Assembly: GCA_003557825.1 (NCBI GenBank)
Contig: PWNM01000002.1
Location: 1 to 23,270 of the forward strand
Origin: Candidatus Hydrogenedentota bacterium
GTDB lineage: Bacteria; Hydrogenedentota; Hydrogenedentia; Hydrogenedentales; SLHB01
Direction: 5' to 3'
Length of the DNA: 23,270 bases
Under the pieces are notes generated by a model. That model searched no databases. It saw only the letters and a list, made by a program, of their open reading frames with translations, and was not told where the DNA came from. Made by a program: the position numbers and the translations under genes. Numbering within the stretch: the first letter of the stretch is position 1; each line of letters begins with the position of its first letter. This document shows positions 1 through 7,348 of this stretch, in pieces.

Positions 1-1680
1 AAATTCTCGTATGGCATCCTCGGCGGGCGTCCCGACAACTCCCCACTCGCCATCGGGTAAGGAACCGCTCCATTGAATAAAGCCAAGTTGCCAAGCCCCG
101 GCGCCCAACGATTCATACCCATAGCGCCGTACGGCTTCGGGGGTGTAACTTGTGCCGCCGCCTCGCGCTTCCGGGTTGCTCTTCTTGTACGCCAGGCGAA
201 CCGGAGCGTAGGGTTTGCCCATACTTAATAGGCTGTCCACATAGAGTAGGTTGTAATACTCGGGATCACCGTCGATCATGATCTGCCCGGTCTCGAATCC
301 ATCGGACTGACTGGCATAGATCTCGATGCGGGCCCCCATGGCCGCGTATTTGGTGCCGTGGTACAACGACCCATGATTGCACGTGAAGCCCATACGGTCC
401 GGATCGACTTCACGCAGTGCTTGGTAGTGCCATCCTATGCGCTCGCCCATGGCCTCGAACCGGTGATCGAGCCAGTCGAGCCAACGCTGGTCCGTATCGG
501 GAGACCGCGGCGGTTCTACGTCATCGAAATGGGCAAAGTCCGTGCCCCATGCCTCGTTCAAAGCATTGATGTCGTCATACCGACGGGCCCCAAGCCAAGC
601 TCGGAAGTGGGCCAGGGCATTTTGGCTGTAATCGGTCCAGCGATCGGGATATGAATAGGTCGCATAGAGCGATTCACCACCCAGGACGTAATAGAGTAGG
701 CTAGGCATGTCACGATAGGCCTCGGCATGGGCTTGGAGGTACCGCCGGGTTCCATCCACGATGACATCGCTTGCGATGTTGGGCGATGGAACTTCCCGCG
801 CAAACATGCCTCCGCCCATGATCGGTTCGCCCTCATGATCGAGGACCAGGACTTCAGGATGCTCCTCCAGGAACCATTCCGGGTAATAGGTAAACCCAGG
901 GTTGTTCCAGTTCCCAACCTGATGGCTGGCTACCATGCTCAACTGGGCTAGACGTTCGAAGCCCGACGGCCCAAGATTCACGGGAAAATGGGGCTCATCC
1001 GAGGGTACCAGCGGTTCCCAGGCGCCATCCCTGCGAATGCGGCATTCGAAGCGACCGTGACTCAACTCGTCATCGCCCTGAAACGCCCGGAAATCCGAAA
1101 AGGCCTCGATGGGCTGGGTCCACCACGATATATGCGAGCCCGTGGCGCTGTGAATCGTGAATCGATAGGTTCCCGGAGGTTGCTCCTCGAATCGGGCTTC
1201 GGGGTAGCTGTTATCTTCTACGATTTCCCACGTACCCGCAGCGAGCTCCTGCCATTCCCCCGGGGATGCGGCGCCGTACAGGGTCCACGAACACCCGCTG
1301 TCGGTGGACTGATAGGTTGCCAGGGCAGGCGCGAATCCATCGAAAGCGAAATCAGTCTCGAACTCGAGGGTCAGGGGTTCGTCCGAGGCCGGTCGCTCGA
1401 TTCCCAATCCAAAGGGCGCCTTTGGATCGCGAACAGGATGCCAAGTCGCTCCCTCGCCAACAGCATTGGCTCCCGCGTCGCGCATAGCTTTCAACTCTTC
1501 GCGTGGTCCGCCGAAGGAAAATCCGCGGTATTGTAGGGGCCTGCGTACCTCGGGATGATATTCGGTGCGCAATGCAAAATCCGGCATGGCCTCAATCCAA
1601 GACTGCTCGGTCTCCGTTAATAGGGCTTCCGAAACGCCCGGGACCACCGCGGATAGGACAACAAGTAACGCCGTGTACAT
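1..1680 (-). CDS. Secreted clan GH-A (GH42-like) glycoside hydrolase, 3' end outside window
   Basis: The minus-strand frame is open from the ATG at 1680-1678 to the left edge, giving the first 560 residues. The start has an AGGAGA ribosome site (1694-1689) eight bases upstream. The N-terminus (MYTALLVVLSAVVPGVSEA) resembles a short signal peptide, although it lacks the usual basic start. Residues about 80-230 look like a beta-sandwich accessory domain. From about residue 245 a TIM-barrel-like part begins, with NNPGFTYYPEWF near 254-266 as in beta-galactosidases of family GH42. Two acids could serve in catalysis: Glu336 in YVLGGES (acid/base) and Glu463 in SDGFETGQ (nucleophile); both assignments are inferred. 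The protein probably acts outside the cytoplasm on beta-linked oligosaccharides. It is transcribed away from the HPP gene. The exact family and substrate are uncertain; a related unclassified clan GH-A family is the main alternative. Confidence 0.6.
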   Translation of the reverse strand, partial: MYTALLVVLSAVVPGVSEALLTETEQSWIEAMPDFALRTEYHPEVRRPLQYRGFSFGGPREELKAMRDAGANAVGEGATWHPVRDPKAPFGLGIERPASDEPLTLEFETDFAFDGFAPALATYQSTDSGCSWTLYGAASPGEWQELAAGTWEIVEDNSYPEARFEEQPPGTYRFTIHSATGSHISWWTQPIEAFSDFRAFQGDDELSHGRFECRIRRDGAWEPLVPSDEPHFPVNLGPSGFERLAQLSMVASHQVGNWNNPGFTYYPEWFLEEHPEVLVLDHEGEPIMGGGMFAREVPSPNIASDVIVDGTRRYLQAHAEAYRDMPSLLYYVLGGESLYATYSYPDRWTDYSQNALAHFRAWLGARRYDDINALNEAWGTDFAHFDDVEPPRSPDTDQRWLDWLDHRFEAMGERIGWHYQALREVDPDRMGFTCNHGSLYHGTKYAAMGARIEIYASQSDGFETGQIMIDGDPEYYNLLYVDSLLSMGKPYAPVRLAYKKSNPEARGGGTSYTPEAVRRYGYESLGAGAWQLGFIQWSGSLPDGEWGVVGTPAEDAIREF

Positions 1681-1996
1681 CGAAGATATCTCCTTTTTTT
1701 CAAGTGCTCATTTGATCTATCCAAATGTATGCTTTTATTGTACCGAAACGACCACCTGCAGTTGAATATAGCACTCGGCCCGATATGCTGAAATCGTTAG
1801 ATCATTGGGGCTGTTCAGATCCGCAAACAAGAAAATGGGGTCATTATTTTATAATCGTGTGAAATCATGGCCAATTTCCTTGCCGGTTACGAGATCCGAA
1901 GCACAACCAACGGCTATCACGATAGAAGACCATCGAGTGGCATTATGGACTACACATTGTGTACAAGGGAAGTAAATGAGGGTATAGGGGGAGATC
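1681..1996. other. Divergent intergenic region between glycosidase and HPP gene
   Basis: This 316-base AT-richer gap separates two diverging genes and must hold both promoters. A perfect TATAAT lies at 1850-1855 on the plus strand, but no convincing -35 box sits at the right distance. A 13-base palindrome, TACACA-T-TGTGTA, occupies 1951-1963, 33 bases before the HPP start, and could be an operator. I see no coding potential that I would trust and no RNA gene. Confidence 0.4.
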
Positions 1997-2497
1997 ATGA
2001 CCATTTTTGACCCAAAATTCACCGAGCACAAAAAAGAATATCTGTTTCAAACCTTGCTTGTGGTCATGGTTATCACGGTCATTATGATGCTGGTAGACGC
2101 ACCCAGCAATTCGGCTCTTGTCGCATCGATAGGCTCAACTGCCTTCATTGTGTTTGCCATGCCCCATAGAAATGTTTCCAAGGAACGGTACATCATATGG
2201 GGGTATTTGCTCTCATTCGTCGTTGGCGTAGGTGGTCGACTAATCGTTCTCGCTCTTACTTCGACGACTCCGCTCAGCAGTACCGCTCTGATCTGTTTGG
2301 GTAGTGGGTTTGCTGTTGGCTTGTCGACGCTATCCATGGTGATTACCAATAGTGAGCATCCCCCCGCGGCAGGCTTTGCACTCGGTATTGTGTTGAACGG
2401 TTTGCAGGAGGGCGCACTTCTTGTTGTCGTGGGATGCCTGGCATTGGTTATCGTGTCCCGGCGAATGCTGCGTCGGATCCTTGTCGATCTGCTTTGA
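1997..2497 (+). CDS. HPP-family integral membrane protein
   Basis: This 166-residue hydrophobic protein carries the signature His-Pro-Pro at residues 121-123, within SEHPPAAG, that gives the HPP family its name. About four to five membrane spans can be seen: roughly 18-34, 41-53, 66-87, 97-115 and 124-152. The charged N-terminus and the Arg-rich C-terminus (SRRMLRRILVDLL) probably face the cytoplasm. HPP proteins are small inner-membrane proteins of mostly unknown function; some relatives have been linked to nitrite transport, but nothing here supports that. The ATG at 1997 follows a GGGGGAG ribosome site only three bases away. The gene stands alone: a terminator at 2525-2549 separates it from the permease downstream. 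Family assignment is fairly sure, function unknown. Confidence 0.8.
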   Translation: MTIFDPKFTEHKKEYLFQTLLVVMVITVIMMLVDAPSNSALVASIGSTAFIVFAMPHRNVSKERYIIWGYLLSFVVGVGGRLIVLALTSTTPLSSTALICLGSGFAVGLSTLSMVITNSEHPPAAGFALGIVLNGLQEGALLVVVGCLALVIVSRRMLRRILVDLL

Positions 2498-2524
2498 TTT
2501 TCCATATAGGCTCAATCCCTATAG

Positions 2525-2549
2525 ATCACGGAAGCCGTGATGGTTTTTT
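2525..2549 (+). terminator. Rho-independent terminator after the HPP gene
   Basis: A perfect 7-bp stem, ATCACGG (2525-2531) with CCGTGAT (2535-2541), closes an AAG loop. It is followed by GG and six T (2544-2549). It lies 28 bases after the HPP stop codon, so the APC gene probably needs its own promoter within 2550-2681. A weak candidate is TTGAGT (2582-2587), 16 bases, TATACA (2604-2609). Confidence 0.8.
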
Positions 2550-2681
2550 GTGCCAAGTTTCAAGGCAAGCCATCAGTTCATTTGAGTGTCTATATGCATA
2601 CAATATACACTTCAACCGTACAAAGTAGTTCAAAATAAGCTTGTTAGGGGCGCAGCGGAGCCCACGCGATAGGGGGGGAGT

Positions 2682-4544
2682 GTGAATAAGGTTGGTTCGG
2701 CGTTGATCAAGGAATTAGGCCCCTTCGCTGTATTCAGTATCGCTGCAGGCGCCATGATCAGCTCGGGGTTGTTTGTCTTGCCCGGGCAGGCCTTTGCCGT
2801 GGGCGGTCCGTCCATTGTTTTTTCCTATGCCTTGGCCGGCCTTTTGATGGCCCCCGTTACCTTATCCAAGATCGAACTGGCTACCGCCATGCCCAAATCC
2901 GGCGGAAGTTATTTCTATATCGGACGCAGTTTGGGTCCTATGGCGGGAACCGTAGCTGGGATCGGAAACTGGCTGTCCATCATCCTTAAATCGGCCTTCG
3001 CGCTTATTGGCATCGGCGCTATGTTGACCAACTGGATCGAGGGGATAAACGATCAGCAGATCAAATATATCGCCTTGGTTGCTGCTGTTATATTTACCGC
3101 CCTGAATCTGGTCAGCACCAAGCATACGGGGCGTCTGCAAATCGTCCTGGTCATGGCAATGATTGTTATTCTTGGGGCGTACATCCTCCGCGCTACGCCC
3201 TCCATCGAGGGCGAACGATTATTTCCGTTTGTCTCTTACGGCTGGCGCAATACGTTGCTGGCAACTGGCATGGTGTTTATTTCGTTTGGTGGCTTGACCA
3301 AGGCGGTGGATGTATCCGAAGAGGTCCGGGATCCCGCACGGAATATACCCTTGGGCCTCATTTCAGCCTTTCTAGTGGTAACTATTCTATATGTGGTTGT
3401 TGTTTTTGTCACGGTTGGCGTTGTTCCCGCTGAGGAATTGTCCGGATCCTTTGTACCCATTTCCCTAGGCGCGCGGAACACCATGGGGAACGTTGGCCCG
3501 ATATTGATCGATCTGGCTGCTTTTTTTGCGTTTATCACGACTGCGAATGCCGGGATTCTTTCTGCGGCGCGATCACCGATGGCCATGAGTCGAGACGGCC
3601 TTCTTCCCGAACGACTCTCGGATACAAGCAAACGGTTCAATACGCCCCACTGGTCGATTTTACTGACCGCTGCGGTGTTGACGGTCCTTATCGCCTTTCT
3701 CTCCATCGAAAACCTCATCAAATCGGCTTCCGCAGTACTCTTGGCCATATTTGTGCTCGACAATCTGTCGGTCATTATCATGCGTCAGAGTGGAATCCAG
3801 AATTATCGTCCCTCTTTCAGGGTCCCGCTTTACCCGTGGTTGCAGATTGCCGCGTCCATCGTCTACGGAGTCCTGATTTTGCAGATGGGTCTCGTTCCTT
3901 TGCTGATCACCTGCGGTTTTGTGATGGGCGCGCTGGGATGGTATTTCGGCTATGTTGGACGACGCATTATGTATGAGTCGGCTTTTATTCATATGGTTAA
4001 ACGGATCGTCGCCAAGAGTATTGTCCGGAGCGATTTGGAGGATGAACTGAGACATATCACCCTTGAGCGATACGATGTCACCCATGATCGCTTTGATGAA
4101 CTGTTGCATCATTGTGCGGTGATCGATCTGTCCGGGCCGCTTGGCGCCCGGGACGCATTCAAGCTTATCTCCGAAGCGTTGGCCAAACGAAACAACATGG
4201 ATCCTAAGCATCTTTATGAGTTATTCCTTGCCCGCGAAAAGGAATCAAGTACGGTGGTGCAGCCTGGGTTGGCCATTCCTCATGTTGTCGTTGAAGGTGA
4301 AAACGTGTTTGACCTGTTGTTGCTTCGTTCCAGGGCAGGGATTACCTATTCCGACCTGAATCAACCGGTAACGACTGCTTTTGTGCTCATCGGTTCAAGT
4401 GACGAACGAAATTTTCATCTCAAAGCGTTGATGCACATTGCCCATATTGTTCAAGAGCCGGAATTTGCCGCACGATGGGACAGCGCTACCAGCGCCGAAG
4501 CTCTTCGTGATGTGGTACTTTTGTCAACGCGTCCCCGGCATTAA
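2682..4544 (+). CDS. APC-superfamily amino acid permease with C-terminal PTS EIIA-like domain
   Basis: Residues 1 to about 430 form a twelve-span APC-family transporter. The first helix has the typical unwound motif GAMISSGLFVLPG, and PKSGGSYFYIGRSLGP follows helix 2. Such proteins import amino acids or related amines by cation symport or exchange; the substrate cannot be read from sequence. Residues about 465-620 match the EIIA domain of the fructose/mannitol/Ntr type of phosphotransferase. His534, in GLAIPH, occupies the phosphorylated position, so the domain may still be phosphorylatable. No EI, HPr or EIIB/C gene is in the window, which suggests a regulatory rather than a sugar-phosphorylating role. 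The start is GTG; AGGGGGGGAG (2671-2680) lies just upstream and gives acceptable spacing only in its 5' part. Plain APC permeases of about 450 residues lack this tail. Confidence 0.85.
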   Translation: MNKVGSALIKELGPFAVFSIAAGAMISSGLFVLPGQAFAVGGPSIVFSYALAGLLMAPVTLSKIELATAMPKSGGSYFYIGRSLGPMAGTVAGIGNWLSIILKSAFALIGIGAMLTNWIEGINDQQIKYIALVAAVIFTALNLVSTKHTGRLQIVLVMAMIVILGAYILRATPSIEGERLFPFVSYGWRNTLLATGMVFISFGGLTKAVDVSEEVRDPARNIPLGLISAFLVVTILYVVVVFVTVGVVPAEELSGSFVPISLGARNTMGNVGPILIDLAAFFAFITTANAGILSAARSPMAMSRDGLLPERLSDTSKRFNTPHWSILLTAAVLTVLIAFLSIENLIKSASAVLLAIFVLDNLSVIIMRQSGIQNYRPSFRVPLYPWLQIAASIVYGVLILQMGLVPLLITCGFVMGALGWYFGYVGRRIMYESAFIHMVKRIVAKSIVRSDLEDELRHITLERYDVTHDRFDELLHHCAVIDLSGPLGARDAFKLISEALAKRNNMDPKHLYELFLAREKESSTVVQPGLAIPHVVVEGENVFDLLLLRSRAGITYSDLNQPVTTAFVLIGSSDERNFHLKALMHIAHIVQEPEFAARWDSATSAEALRDVVLLSTRPRH

Positions 4545-4644
4545 CTCTGCCTACCTCGGTGTTCCCACGATTAAGGCTACCGTTGAGCATCGATTTTTGT
4601 TTTCTTTTTGTGCTGATGCGGACATATTCAACATTGACAACACA

Positions 4645-4711
4645 TTGACCAAGTGGTCAATTGTGTGTCAGGCGTGACTAATCCTTGACCACAGGCCTTT
4701 TTTGTGGTCAA
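4645..4711. repeat. Paired inverted repeats built on TTGACCA / TGGTCAA
   Basis: The first palindrome is TTGACCA-AG-TGGTCAA (4645-4660). It is flanked by ACACA (4640-4644) and TGTGT (4662-4666), so an RNA copy could fold into a 12-bp hairpin with one bulged T. The second is TTGACCACA (4685-4693) with TGTGGTCAA (4703-4711) around a GGCCTTTTT loop. The four half sites share the same seven bases, and the two centres are about 45 bases apart, roughly four helical turns. This fits a dimeric regulator's operator pair better than a terminator, since no T-run follows either stem. Confidence 0.6.
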
Positions 4712-4741
4712 CACCCTCATCTTGATTCAGGCCAACTCTGG

Positions 4742-4757
4742 ACACCATATATGGTGT
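4742..4757. promoter_or_regulatory. Perfect 16-base palindrome, possible operator
   Basis: ACACCATATATGGTGT equals its own reverse complement over all 16 bases. It sits 34 bases upstream of the TACAAT candidate at 4792-4797, a usual place for an activator site, and 225 bases before the PEP-CTERM gene. The binding protein is unknown. Confidence 0.45.
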
Positions 4758-4966
4758 TTATTGTTCCGGATTGCGGGAAATTCACAGTCAGTACAATTAT
4801 GGAATGAATCTTGCTATGTTTTTGGATGTGATATTCGAGTGTATATCCCTGGAGAGGGTGGTTGGAATCTTCGAAGGGTGAAATCCTATGAGCTGCGGAA
4901 CGAACGAATGGTCAAATAAACCGGGAGTGGGCGCTGTTTATGGAGATAGGAGAAGGAGTTCAATAG

Positions 4967-5476
4967 ATGCGTCGCTTTAGTTATAACCGGTTGCAGACCA
5001 TTGTACTGCTCCTCCTGATCACGTTGTGGTCAGGAGGAGTGGGTGTTGCCCTTCCGTTGGAGTCGACGATGCCGACGGCTGCCAATGAAGAGCAATCGAT
5101 GGTCCTGCAACGGACCTTGGCCCGGGGTTTTCAACGAGTCATACATTCTGTTCGCGCCACGGATGTAGTCGGCGCCTTGTCCCAGTGGGAACGGGCGGCT
5201 CAATCCCGTAGCATCAATTTGGTGGTGTCTCAGGACCCGCTGTGGACGTCAGCAGCGGGCTTCGAATGGACAGATTCGGGGCAATTCTACCCCTCTGATG
5301 AGTTGAATCTAATGGATATTGCCGCTTCGGCGCCGGATTTCGGGAATTTCTCCAGTTCGGAAGGTGCGGTCATGTCTTCCCCTTCGACGACTTCTGTCGT
5401 ACCTGAACCCGCAACGGGAATACTGTGTGGGCTGGGGCTGGCGGTTTGGGCATGCCGCCGTCGATTCCGGGGGTGA
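4967..5476 (+). CDS. Small PEP-CTERM sorting-domain protein
   Basis: This 169-residue protein has an N-terminal signal peptide: basic MRRFSYNRLQ, then a hydrophobic stretch to about residue 29. It ends in a typical PEP-CTERM signal: Pro146-Glu147-Pro148, a hydrophobic helix (about 149-162) and the basic tail CRRRFRG. Such proteins are exported, cleaved and sorted by an exosortase (EpsH/XrtA type), often in exopolysaccharide-producing cells; no exosortase lies in this window. The middle, residues 30-140, matches no domain I recognise and is rich in Ser, Ala and acidic residues. The ATG has a strong AAGGAG site (4953-4958) eight bases upstream. The codons for residues 15-25 contain a 12-bp hairpin (5009-5039). 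The gene appears monocistronic. Confidence 0.8.
   Translation: MRRFSYNRLQTIVLLLLITLWSGGVGVALPLESTMPTAANEEQSMVLQRTLARGFQRVIHSVRATDVVGALSQWERAAQSRSINLVVSQDPLWTSAAGFEWTDSGQFYPSDELNLMDIAASAPDFGNFSSSEGAVMSSPSTTSVVPEPATGILCGLGLAVWACRRRFRG
5009..5039 (+). repeat. 12-bp hairpin inside the signal-peptide codons
   Basis: CTCCTCCTGATC (5009-5020) pairs fully with GGTCAGGAGGAG (5028-5039), allowing one T-G wobble, around the seven-base loop ACGTTGT. The left arm is also complementary to the gene's own ribosome site region, AGGAGAAGGAG (4948-4958). An alternative fold could therefore hide the start. Confidence 0.6.
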
Positions 5477-5776
5477 CAAACGAGAGAATCGGCTTGTCTC
5501 GCCTCGGCCTTCCGACCCTTCTACGCGACTTCCTCTAAGTTCCTATCCGAGCGGTTCGCGTATACTTACGCAAATCAGTCCGCGCCATTTCTATGTCTAC
5601 TTTGGGCCTTGTTTTATCGTTAAAATAGTAATATATGGCCATGGATTGTACAGGTATGTCCTGGTGTTACCCTTAGGAGGAGCAGACCCAATCAGGCGGG
5701 TATCCGAGGTGTTAGGCCTGCGCGATTCGACTCGGGAATGCGCGGATGTTATACTATATATACGGAGGTTCGCATA
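5477..5776. other. Intergenic region upstream of mcsA
   Basis: This 300-base gap between the PEP-CTERM gene and mcsA shows no credible gene. No ctsR gene precedes mcsA, and I see neither a CtsR-type heptad repeat nor a CIRCE element. The only clear signal is the extended -10 box at 5747-5755. No convincing terminator follows the PEP-CTERM gene. Confidence 0.5.
5747..5755 (+). promoter_or_regulatory. Extended -10 promoter of the mcsA operon
   Basis: TG-T-TATACT is an extended -10 element with five of six consensus bases. Transcription would start near 5762, immediately before the GGAGG ribosome site (5764-5768). No good -35 box is visible, which is common when the TG extension is present. Confidence 0.45.
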
Positions 5777-6298
5777 ATGATTTGCCAAAAATGCCACAAA
5801 AATCTGGCCACGGTCCGCTATGCCGAAGTAATCAACGGCCAGGTGACGGATTTGATGATATGCGGTGATTGCTATGGCAAAATGGACCAGGAGGCTACCT
5901 CCGGGTTCAACATTGCAGGAAAAGCTCCCGCGCCGCGACGAGGAGCATACAGTCGGCAGTCGGTGGCCACGGATACTGGGCATCTGGTATGCCGTTCCTG
6001 TGGGGCAAACCTTCGCGAAGCCCTCGATATGGGGGCGGTCGGATGTTCGGTCTGCTACGACCATTTTCAGGAACAACTGGACCCTGTGCTACGCGATCTC
6101 CATGGCGCGTTACGTCATCGGGGAAAAGTCCCGCATATGGACAACGCCCGCGAGCGGTTACGGTCGGACCTTCAAACCAAACGGGCCATGTTGCGTAGCG
6201 CCCTCAAAACGGAGGATTACGAAGAAGCCGCTACATTGCGGGACACGATCCGGGAACTCGAAACGGCCCTGGAATCGGCCGAGAATAGCGAGGGCTGA
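5777..6298 (+). CDS. mcsA: McsA-like zinc-finger/UVR protein, activator of McsB
   Basis: In Firmicutes, McsA binds and activates the arginine kinase McsB and helps feed the ClpC protease. This 173-residue homologue has four CxxC pairs: Cys3/Cys6, Cys29/Cys32, Cys72/Cys75 and Cys90/Cys93. These should hold two zinc ions. Residues about 132-167 form the UVR motif, with YEEAATLRDTIREL. All eight cysteines are kept, so the fold should be intact. I start at 5777 because GGAGG (5764-5768) lies eight bases ahead and the opening MICQKC matches the family; a GTG/ATG further upstream would add 13 unlikely residues. The gene abuts mcsB with no spacer. The usual partner ctsR is absent. Confidence 0.85.
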   Translation: MICQKCHKNLATVRYAEVINGQVTDLMICGDCYGKMDQEATSGFNIAGKAPAPRRGAYSRQSVATDTGHLVCRSCGANLREALDMGAVGCSVCYDHFQEQLDPVLRDLHGALRHRGKVPHMDNARERLRSDLQTKRAMLRSALKTEDYEEAATLRDTIRELETALESAENSEG

Positions 6299-7348
6299 AT
6301 GATGTTGCTTCAAACACTGCTCGATAAATCCGTTGCCTGGCTTGCCGGAAGGGGTCCGGAGGATGATGTTGTCGTCTACTGTCGGGGCAGCCTTTCCCGT
6401 AATCTTGCTGATTTTCCTTTCCCCCGTAAATGCTCGGACCACGAACGGGAATCCATCGAGGAACGTCTTTTAGGGGCCGTAAACGAAACGGGGCCTTTTT
6501 CCAGGGAGCAATATTATCCACTCATGGACCTCGATCCGGTTCAGACCGTGTTTCTCATCGAGCGCGAGCTCATGAGTGGCGATCTACTCGAGGCGAAGGG
6601 TTCCCGTGGCGTATTGGTTGCCATAGACCAAAGCGCCAGCATTGTTATCAACGGCTCCGACCATATCCGGATGCAGACGGTCCTTCCCGGTTTACAACCG
6701 CAGGAGCTGTGGTCGCAGCTAAACATGCTTGACTACATGCTGGCCGATTCCCTCGATTTTGCATTTGATGACCGGTTGGGATTTCTAACGGCGGGTCTTG
6801 ATCGCGTAGGAACGGGACTCAAGATGACTGTGGTGCTGCATCTGCCGGCGCTCGCGATGGCCAATCAGATCCTACGGACCGAACAGGCCTTGCGCGACGA
6901 ACGCTATGAACTGACCGGGTTGTTTGGTTCCGTTGGGGAAGCAAAAGGCGAGCTGTATTGCCTCACCAATATTGCGAGTCTGGGCCGTTCTGAAGAAGAA
7001 GTGGCCTTTAACCTTCGCCAGACAGTGATGAAACTGGTGACAGAGGAGCGGGACGCCCGTGAACGCCTTATGAGCGAAGCGCGCACCATCCTCGAGGATC
7101 GCGTGGGCCGCGCCTACGGCGTTGCAGGCGGAGCCAGGTTGCTCGAGTTCAATGAGGGGATGAAGCTATTGGCCTCGATTCGACTCGGATGGGCGACAGG
7201 CCTTTTGGAAAAGCAATCGGTCCAATCGTTGAATGAGCTGTTGACGGCGGCCCAACCGGGTCATCTTCAGATGAAGGCCGGGCATCCATGCGAGGAACTC
7301 GAACAAAGCATCGAGCGGGCGACGCTGTTCCGCGCCCATTTTGGATAG
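6299..7348 (+). CDS. mcsB: McsB homologue (protein arginine kinase fold), probably catalytically dead
   Basis: The 349 residues align along their whole length with Bacillus subtilis McsB as I recall it, the phosphagen-kinase-fold enzyme that phosphorylates arginines to mark proteins for ClpCP. Conserved stretches include RNLADFPFP (34-42), DHIRMQ (121-126), VGTGL (170-174), HLPAL, SLGRSEEEV and LEDRVGRAYGV. Key residues differ: NEEDH is NGSDH (118-122), so the substrate-binding glutamate is lost. TSCPTNVGTGLR is TAGLDRVGTGLK, losing the cysteine (Gly166) and an arginine. YGEG is FGSV, so the second catalytic glutamate is Ser211. SSRIRLARN is YCRGSLSRN, losing one arginine. The allosteric Arg-Asp pair near the C-terminus is Gln336-Ser337. 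It starts directly after the mcsA stop, consistent with translational coupling. I infer a pseudokinase or adaptor. The family call is firm, the loss of activity is likely. Confidence 0.8.
   Translation: MMLLQTLLDKSVAWLAGRGPEDDVVVYCRGSLSRNLADFPFPRKCSDHERESIEERLLGAVNETGPFSREQYYPLMDLDPVQTVFLIERELMSGDLLEAKGSRGVLVAIDQSASIVINGSDHIRMQTVLPGLQPQELWSQLNMLDYMLADSLDFAFDDRLGFLTAGLDRVGTGLKMTVVLHLPALAMANQILRTEQALRDERYELTGLFGSVGEAKGELYCLTNIASLGRSEEEVAFNLRQTVMKLVTEERDARERLMSEARTILEDRVGRAYGVAGGARLLEFNEGMKLLASIRLGWATGLLEKQSVQSLNELLTAAQPGHLQMKAGHPCEELEQSIERATLFRAHFG

Larger units (their letters stand above)
4545..4966. other. 422-base non-coding region with three palindromes upstream of the PEP-CTERM gene
   Basis: No reading frame here looks real. 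The region holds two inverted repeats built on TTGACCA (4645-4660 and 4685-4711) and a 16-base perfect palindrome (4742-4757). A TACAAT -10 candidate lies at 4792-4797; its -35 partner is poor (TTGCGG at 4771-4776, spacing 15). If that promoter is used, the PEP-CTERM message has an untranslated leader of about 160 bases. I found no clean terminator for the permease gene. Confidence 0.45.

Noticed and set aside
988..1536. Plus-strand open frame (182 codons) inside the left glycosidase
   Set aside because: The minus strand carries an uninterrupted 560-codon frame with recognisable domains; this frame's translation is arginine-rich and unlike a protein family.
1849..2031. Short minus-strand frame overlapping the HPP start
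   Set aside because: It overlaps the real HPP start region and has no ribosome site or family resemblance.
4685..4711. Second TTGACCACA inverted repeat as a terminator of the permease gene
   Set aside because: The T-run lies in the loop, not after the stem, and the same half site recurs in the first palindrome.
4704..4919. Plus-strand frame of 71 codons starting at GTG in the palindrome region
   Set aside because: It starts within the loop side of an inverted repeat, lacks a ribosome site and shows no recognisable features.
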